From positions 1 to 11,035 of the forward strand of contig CAIXUE010000214.1 in NCBI GenBank assembly GCA_903922545.1: a DNA stretch of 11,035 nucleotides, written 5' to 3'. The stretch comes from an uncultured Alphaproteobacteria bacterium. Its GTDB lineage: Bacteria; Pseudomonadota; Alphaproteobacteria; Micropepsales; Micropepsaceae. Shown in pieces: positions 6,619 through 11,035 of this stretch. The notes beneath the pieces were generated by a model. That model was not told the DNA's origin, did not search any database, and saw nothing but the letters and a program-made list of their open reading frames with translations. The position numbers and the translations under genes were made by a program. Position 1 is the stretch's first letter. Every line of letters starts with the position of its first letter.

Positions 6619-7917
6619 ATGCGCGCCGAAACCATCGCCATTCATTCCGGTTTCGATTCCGATCCCGCGACCCATGCGGTAGCGGTTCCGATTTACCAGA
6701 CGGCGGCTTACGTCTTCGACAGCGCCGATCACGCCACCGCCTTGTTCAATCTGGAAGAGGATGGCTTCCGCTATAGCCGCATCTCCAACCCTACCGTGGC
6801 AGTTCTGGAGCAGCGGGTGGCGGAACTGGAAGGCGGTGTTGCCGCACTTGCCACCGCGTCCGGCCAGGCGGCGCTGCATTATGCTTTTGCCAATGTCGCC
6901 GATGGCGGGGGCAATATCATTTCCACGCCGCAGCTTTACGGCACCAGCCATACGCTGTTGGCGCATGTGATGCCGCGGTCCGGTATCGAAGCGCGGTTCG
7001 CCGCCGATGACAGCGCCGAAGCGATGGCGCGAATGATTGATCAGAATACCCGTGCCCTGTTCTGCGAAAGTGTGGGCAACCCCGCCGGCAATATCTGCGA
7101 TATCGCGGCCATCGCGAAAGTGGCGCATGCCCATGGCGTGCCCCTGATTGTGGACAATACCGTGGCCACACCCATTCTTTTGCGTCCCATCGCTCATGGC
7201 GCCGACATTGTTGTGCATTCCCTGACCAAATTCATGGGGGGGCATGGTGCGGCCATGGGCGGCATTCTTGTCGATGGCGGCAATTTCGACTGGATGGCGC
7301 ATGCCGAACGCTTTCCGCAATTCACCAGGCCTGACGAGTCCTATCACGGCCTGGTCTATGCCGAACGCTTCGGCCGCAGCGCCTTTGCCGCCCGCGCGCG
7401 CAGCGTGTTGATGCGCACCACCGGCGCGGTGTTGTCGCCGATGAGTGCTTTTTTGCTGCTGCAGGGCATTGAAACCGTGGCGTTGCGGGTAGAGCGGCAT
7501 GTCGAGAATGCCGGCACAGTGGCGGCGTTCCTGAAGTCGCATCCCGATGTGGCCTGGGTGGAATATGCCGGCCTTGGCGACAGCCGCTATCACGCGCTGG
7601 CGCAAAAATATTTCCAGGGCAAGGTGCCGTCGCTTCTCACATTTGGGGTCAAAAACGGCTTTGAAGGCGGCAAGCGTTTCTACGACGCGCTGAAACTGAT
7701 CAAGCGGCTGGTCAATATCGGTGACGCCAAGACATTGGCTTGCCATCCCGCTTCGACCACCCATCGCCAGATGGGGCACGCCGAGCAGCGCAAGGCCGGC
7801 GTTACGCCTGAAGCCATTCGCCTTTCCATCGGCATCGAGCATCGGGACGACATCATTGCCGACATTGCCCAGGCGCTGGCCGCCAGCAGCGGCCGGATGC
7901 TGCGGGCGGCGGAATGA
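6619..7917 (+). CDS. metY: O-acetylhomoserine (O-succinylhomoserine) sulfhydrylase, MetY type
   Basis: A PLP-dependent Cys/Met-metabolism enzyme of 432 residues from the ATG at 6619. An in-frame ATG at 6583 would add 12 residues unlike the family, whose members begin with an ETIAIHSG-like block; neither start has an ideal ribosome site. Visible motifs are YSRISNPT (52-59), the SGQAAL cofactor region near 81, the PLP-contacting DNT (179-181) and the Schiff-base lysine K204 in HSLTKFMGGHG. The length and the GGNFDW segment after the lysine favour MetY over shorter MetB/MetZ/MetC enzymes. It makes homocysteine from an O-acylhomoserine and sulfide in methionine biosynthesis. The stop overlaps the ATG of the next gene, the likely source of its acylated substrate. 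Transcription probably starts in the divergent region before it. Confidence 0.9.
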   Translation: MRAETIAIHSGFDSDPATHAVAVPIYQTAAYVFDSADHATALFNLEEDGFRYSRISNPTVAVLEQRVAELEGGVAALATASGQAALHYAFANVADGGGNIISTPQLYGTSHTLLAHVMPRSGIEARFAADDSAEAMARMIDQNTRALFCESVGNPAGNICDIAAIAKVAHAHGVPLIVDNTVATPILLRPIAHGADIVVHSLTKFMGGHGAAMGGILVDGGNFDWMAHAERFPQFTRPDESYHGLVYAERFGRSAFAARARSVLMRTTGAVLSPMSAFLLLQGIETVALRVERHVENAGTVAAFLKSHPDVAWVEYAGLGDSRYHALAQKYFQGKVPSLLTFGVKNGFEGGKRFYDALKLIKRLVNIGDAKTLACHPASTTHRQMGHAEQRKAGVTPEAIRLSIGIEHRDDIIADIAQALAASSGRMLRAAE

Positions 7918-8906
7918 CAGACATAGAGAAATTTGCGCTGGGCACCGGCCACGGCATTTATCGCGGCACGTTGCAGATCGGGCTGGTCAACAATATGCCC
8001 GACGCGGCGCTGCGGAGCACTGAACTGCAATTCGCCCGCCTGCTCAAGGAGGCCGCCGGCGCGCTGGATGTGCAGCTTCGCCTGTTTTCGCTGGCGGACA
8101 TCGAACGCGGCGAGCTGGCGCGATCGCGCATGGAAGGCTTTTACGCCGATGCCGAAACCCTTCCCATGGCCGGCATTGACGGGTTGATCGTCACGGGCGC
8201 CGAGCCGCGCGAGCAGGATTTGCGCGATGAAAATTACTGGAATGGGTTGGCCCATCTGGTGGACTGGGCCGAAATCGGCACCATCTCGTCCATCTTTTCC
8301 TGCCTGGCAGCGCATGCCGCGGTGCTGCATCTGAGCGGCATAGAGCGGCGCAAGCTGCCGGGAAAATTGTCGGGCGTGTTTGCCGCCGAATGTGTTGGCG
8401 AGGATCCCCTGCATACCGGCATGAACGCGGTGGTGCAGGTGCCCCATTCACGGCTGAATGCGCTGGCCGAAGGTGATCTGACCATGAAAGGCTATCGCAT
8501 CCTGTCGCGTCTGGAAGGCGGCGGCGTGGATTCATTTTCGCGCGGCGGGCGCAGCCGGTTTGTTTTCCTGCAGGGTCATCCCGAATATGGCGCCGAGACG
8601 CTGGGCCGCGAATATCTGCGTGATGTCGGCCGCTTTCTGCGCGGCGAAAGCGATGCGCGCCCGCTTGCGCCGCAAAATTATTTCGACCGCGCCACCGAAA
8701 ATGCGCTGGCGGACCTGGATGCCCAGTCGCACGGCCCGGACAGTCTGACTGCTTACACCGGCATCATTTCGGGCGCCTTGCCGCTGCAATCCTGGCGCGC
8801 CCACACCATCAAGCTTTTCGGCAATTGGCTGGCCCTGATCGCCGCCGAAAAGCTGCGCCGCCTGGCGCCAACCCGGACTGCCGCCCGCAAGAAACTGCGG
8901 GCCTGA
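7914..8906 (+). CDS. MetA-family homoserine O-acyltransferase (divergent subfamily)
   Basis: A 330-residue protein with the MetA glutamine-amidotransferase-like fold. The N-terminal NNMPDAALRSTE block (26-37) corresponds to NLMPxKxxTE. DGLIVTGAEPR is at 89-99. Cys130 in the SCLAAHAAV elbow corresponds to the acyl-accepting Cys. PHSR is at 177-180. His222 and Glu224 in GHPEY match the catalytic His and Glu of E. coli MetA. The acyl-donor selector (Gly for succinyl, Glu for acetyl in characterised enzymes) aligns with Arg99, so the donor cannot be read. It acylates homoserine, the first committed step toward methionine, and overlaps metY by ATGA, so product and consumer are coupled. Similar proteins in alphaproteobacteria are annotated as homoserine O-succinyltransferase. 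The basic tail RTAARKKLRA is unusual but probably only a flexible end. Confidence 0.85.
   Translation: MTDIEKFALGTGHGIYRGTLQIGLVNNMPDAALRSTELQFARLLKEAAGALDVQLRLFSLADIERGELARSRMEGFYADAETLPMAGIDGLIVTGAEPREQDLRDENYWNGLAHLVDWAEIGTISSIFSCLAAHAAVLHLSGIERRKLPGKLSGVFAAECVGEDPLHTGMNAVVQVPHSRLNALAEGDLTMKGYRILSRLEGGGVDSFSRGGRSRFVFLQGHPEYGAETLGREYLRDVGRFLRGESDARPLAPQNYFDRATENALADLDAQSHGPDSLTAYTGIISGALPLQSWRAHTIKLFGNWLALIAAEKLRRLAPTRTAARKKLRA
8883..8902 (+). terminator. GC-rich stem-loop at the end of the methionine operon
   Basis: GCCCGCA (8883-8889) pairs perfectly with TGCGGGC (8896-8902) around a 6-base loop, ending 1 base before the TGA of the acyltransferase. There is no following T-tract, so it is not a classical intrinsic terminator. 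It may protect the mRNA 3' end or assist Rho-dependent termination. Confidence 0.4.
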
Positions 8907-8932
8907 CCGCCCCAAGGGGAGTTAAGCGAAGT

Positions 8933-8950
8933 TTCGGGACCCGAATTTGT
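8933..8950 (+). terminator. Weak inverted repeat with short T-run
   Basis: TTCGGG and CCCGAA flank one A (8939), followed by TTTGT. Allowing for a loop, only about four base pairs form. It is a poor terminator candidate in the spacer before hpnI, recorded because nothing better follows the methionine operon. Confidence 0.2.
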
Positions 8951-9016
8951 CTGAAGGGGTGGCAAGAATGTCGCATTTTGCGGCGAGTTCCGCTTCCCCC
9001 CCGCCGCCGTGGTTTG

Positions 9017-9022
9017 TATATA
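9017..9022 (+). promoter_or_regulatory. Candidate -10 element before hpnI
   Basis: TATATA, 25 bases before the hpnI start, is the only AT-rich hexamer of this kind in the otherwise GC-rich 141-base spacer (8907-9047). No convincing -35 hexamer is seen 16-18 bases upstream, so an alternative sigma factor or activator may be needed. Confidence 0.35.
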
Positions 9023-9047
9023 AGGTGCAACTCGTGGGGGCACCCGG

Positions 9048-10217
9048 GTGGCGATGACATTGATTTCTTTAGTGTTTGGCTGGCTTTTGGCCCTGCTTTC
9101 CGTTTGCGGCGCAGGCTATGCGATCTTTGCTGCCTTGGCCGCTGGCCGCTTCATGCGCGCCGCGCCCGCCGGCCATCGCTGCGATGCACCCGTCACCATC
9201 CTCAAGCCGCTTTATCTGAGCGAGCCCCGGCTGAAGGAAAATCTGGAAAGCTTCTTCGCCCAGGATTTTTCCGCGCCCGTCCAGATCGTGTTTGGGGTGC
9301 ATGACCAGGCCGATCCGGCCATCGCCATTGTGCGCAGCCTGCAGGAGAAATATCCCGCTTTCGACACCTGCATCGTGGCCAATGGCGCGGTCTATGGCGG
9401 CAACGCCAAAGTCTCCAACCTCATCAACATGCTGCCGGCCGCCAAGCACGACATTCTGGTGGTGAGCGACAGCGATATCCGGGTGCCCAAGCACTGGCTG
9501 TCGGAAGTCACCGGCGCATTGGCGCAGGATGGCGTGGGATTGGTGACCTGTCTCTACAAGGGCGAGGCGAGCGGCAAGGGCGTGTGGCCGGTGCTGGCGG
9601 CAATGGGCACGTCTTATGATTTTCTGCCCAATGTGGTGACCGGCGTTTCGCTGGGTCTGGCCGAGCCGTGCATGGGTTCGACCATCGCGCTGAGCCGCGA
9701 AGTGCTGGGCCGCATCGGCGGTTTCACCGCTTTCGCCGATCATCTGGCCGATGATTATGAAATGGGCCAGGCGGTGCGCCGGCTGGGCCTTCGCCTGGCG
9801 ATTCCCGCTCTCAGCGTTCGCCATGACGCCACCGAGACTTCGTATGGGGAACTTTTCCGCCATGAGCTGCGCTGGACCCGCACCATCCGGCGCATCAATC
9901 CCGCCGGACATGTCGGCAGCATCATTACATTTGCGTTCCCCCTGGCCCTGATGGCCGCGATTTTGCTGGATTTCCAGCCCGCTGCTTTGAGCGTGATGGG
10001 ATTGGCGCTTGGCGCGCGGCTTTTTCTGAAGTACCGCATGGACCGTGTGTTCGCCACCCATGCCGGGCCCTTCTGGCTGATGCCGATTCGGGATCTGTTG
10101 AGTTTTGCGGTGTTCGTGGCGTCCCTGTCCGGGGAGACGGTGCATTGGCGGGGAACCCGCCTGTCGGTCGAAGCGGGCGGCTTGATTACTTCCGGAACGA
10201 TTGAGGCTGCAGAATGA
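9048..10217 (+). CDS. hpnI: Hopanoid biosynthesis glycosyltransferase HpnI
   Basis: A 389-residue membrane glycosyltransferase of the GT2/GT21 ceramide-glucosyltransferase type. There is one N-terminal membrane segment (about 5-32), a cytosolic catalytic domain, and hydrophobic segments near 287-307, 311-328 and 346-363. Catalytic signatures are the DSD at 141-143, the LADDYEMG acidic motif (235-236) and RHELRW at 271-276, the (Q/R)xxRW motif. In characterised hopanoid producers HpnI adds N-acetylglucosamine to bacteriohopanetetrol; HpnK then deacetylates it and HpnJ contracts the ring to the cyclitol ether. The GTG at 9048 is chosen because GGGGG lies about 8 bases before it; an ATG at 9054 is the alternative. 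The next gene overlaps its stop and is hpnJ, which supports the assignment over a true ceramide glucosyltransferase. Confidence 0.88.
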   Translation: MAMTLISLVFGWLLALLSVCGAGYAIFAALAAGRFMRAAPAGHRCDAPVTILKPLYLSEPRLKENLESFFAQDFSAPVQIVFGVHDQADPAIAIVRSLQEKYPAFDTCIVANGAVYGGNAKVSNLINMLPAAKHDILVVSDSDIRVPKHWLSEVTGALAQDGVGLVTCLYKGEASGKGVWPVLAAMGTSYDFLPNVVTGVSLGLAEPCMGSTIALSREVLGRIGGFTAFADHLADDYEMGQAVRRLGLRLAIPALSVRHDATETSYGELFRHELRWTRTIRRINPAGHVGSIITFAFPLALMAAILLDFQPAALSVMGLALGARLFLKYRMDRVFATHAGPFWLMPIRDLLSFAVFVASLSGETVHWRGTRLSVEAGGLITSGTIEAAE

Positions 10218-11035
10218 TGAACTCGCTTTTCCTCCAGGCTCCTTCCTTTGACGGTTATGACGGCGGCGCCGGCGCGCGCTATCAGATGAAGCGCGAGGTG
10301 AAGTCTTTCTGGTTTCCCACCTGGCTGGCCCAGGCCGCCGCGATGGTGCCGGGCTCCAAGCTGATCGATGCCCCGCCGCACAATCTGTCGTTCAAGGACA
10401 TTGAAGACGACGTCAAATCGCATGAGCTGATCGTCATTCACACCTCCACACCCAGCTTCAAATCGGACTGCCGCACCGCCGCCATGGTGCGCGCCATCAA
10501 CCCCAGCGCCAAGATCGGTTTCATCGGCGCCAAGGTTGCGGTCGAGCCGGTGGAAAGCATGGAAGCCTGTGCCGCCCTCGATTTTGTGGCGCGCAATGAA
10601 TACGACTTCACCATTCAGGAACTGGCCAGCGGCGCGGAATGGTCCACCATCAAGGGTCTGACCTATCGCAATGACGCGCGCGAGATCATCTCCAATCCGG
10701 AGCGCGAAATCCTGGTGGATATGGACAAGCTGCCGTCCGTGCTGCCGCTTTACAAACAGCTGGACGTGAAAAAGTATTTCGGCGGCTATCTGCTGCACCC
10801 CTATATGTCCTGGTACACCGGCCGCGGCTGCAAATCGCGCTGCACTTTCTGCCTGTGGCCCCAGACCATCGGCGGCCACAAATACCGCTTCATGTCCACC
10901 GCGCGCGTGGTGCAGGACGTCCAGTACGTCAAAGACAATTTCCCGGAAGTGAAGGAAATTTTCTTCGATGACGACACGCTGACCGACAATCACGACCGGG
11001 TCGAGGAGCTGGCCAAGGTGCTGGGTCCGTTGAAC
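10214..11035 (+). CDS. hpnJ: Hopanoid biosynthesis radical SAM protein HpnJ (3' end outside window)
   Basis: The first 274 codons of a B12-binding-type radical SAM protein; the frame is open to the window end. The N-terminal part (about 1-165) has the Rossmann-like B12-domain pattern, for example ELIVIHTSTPSF (71-82). The radical SAM cluster motif CxxxCxxC is C206, C210 and C213 in GRGCKSRCTFC, followed by the acidic EIFFDDDTLT (248-257), typical of HpnJ-like and BchE-like enzymes. HpnJ is known to convert the glucosamine head group of bacteriohopanetetrol to the cyclitol ether. The ATG at 10214 overlaps the hpnI stop (ATGA); a second ATG at 10217 follows directly. GAGG at 10203-10206 serves as ribosome site. 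An hpnK deacetylase would be expected nearby, outside the window. Confidence 0.88.
   Translation, partial: MMNSLFLQAPSFDGYDGGAGARYQMKREVKSFWFPTWLAQAAAMVPGSKLIDAPPHNLSFKDIEDDVKSHELIVIHTSTPSFKSDCRTAAMVRAINPSAKIGFIGAKVAVEPVESMEACAALDFVARNEYDFTIQELASGAEWSTIKGLTYRNDAREIISNPEREILVDMDKLPSVLPLYKQLDVKKYFGGYLLHPYMSWYTGRGCKSRCTFCLWPQTIGGHKYRFMSTARVVQDVQYVKDNFPEVKEIFFDDDTLTDNHDRVEELAKVLGPLN

Noticed and set aside
6601..7842. 413-codon open frame on the minus strand
   Set aside because: It lies entirely antisense to metY; the product is His/Gly/Arg-rich low-complexity sequence without motifs, typical of a shadow frame.
8921..8930. CCCCAAGGGG-like repeat near 8910-8920 as a terminator hairpin
   Set aside because: Its arms are separated by only two bases, too few for a hairpin loop, and no T-run follows.
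9048..10217. Ceramide glucosyltransferase of sphingolipid synthesis
   Set aside because: The catalytic motifs are shared, but direct overlap with an HpnJ-type radical SAM gene points to hopanoid modification.
9755..10993. 412-codon open frame on the minus strand
   Set aside because: It is antisense to hpnI and hpnJ, whose + strand products have clear catalytic motifs. The minus product has no recognisable domain; long shadow frames are common in GC-rich DNA.

Overview
This GC-rich window looks like chromosomal DNA of an alphaproteobacterium. The evidence is dense packing, ATGA-type and TAATG-type gene overlaps, a hopanoid hpnI-hpnJ pair, a stand-alone amino acid:[carrier protein] ligase of the type known from Bradyrhizobium and Agrobacterium, and a MetA-like acyltransferase of an alphaproteobacterial type. 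I cannot name the genus. I saw no mobile element, tRNA, rRNA or CRISPR array.

Region A (1-6443) is a compact acyl/aminoacyl-activation cluster. It begins with the 3' end of an AMP-forming ligase overlapping an SDR reductase (+ strand). Tail-to-tail with these comes a minus-strand pair: an acyl-CoA dehydrogenase-like flavoprotein and, 3 bases further on, a class II aminoacyl-tRNA synthetase-like amino acid:[carrier protein] ligase. Divergent from that pair is a + strand pair, a small acyl carrier protein overlapping an HSL-type alpha/beta hydrolase. A FATP-type acyl-CoA synthetase converges on the hydrolase and overlaps its 3' end by 37 bases. The likely logic is that the ligase loads a small amino acid onto the carrier protein, the flavoprotein and SDR change its oxidation state, the hydrolase releases or trims it, and the AMP ligases supply or activate an acyl group. 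The product is unknown. This cluster is the most interesting part of the window.

Region B (6444-8906) is a methionine/sulfur operon. A divergent intergenic region holds three perfect 10-bp palindromes and a possible pseudoknot. It is followed by metY (O-acylhomoserine sulfhydrylase), which overlaps a divergent MetA-family homoserine O-acyltransferase.

Region C (8907-11035) starts with a 141-base spacer holding a candidate -10 element. Then come hpnI (membrane GT21-like glycosyltransferase) and, overlapping it, hpnJ (B12/radical SAM), which runs off the window. Together they modify the bacteriohopanetetrol side chain of hopanoid lipids.
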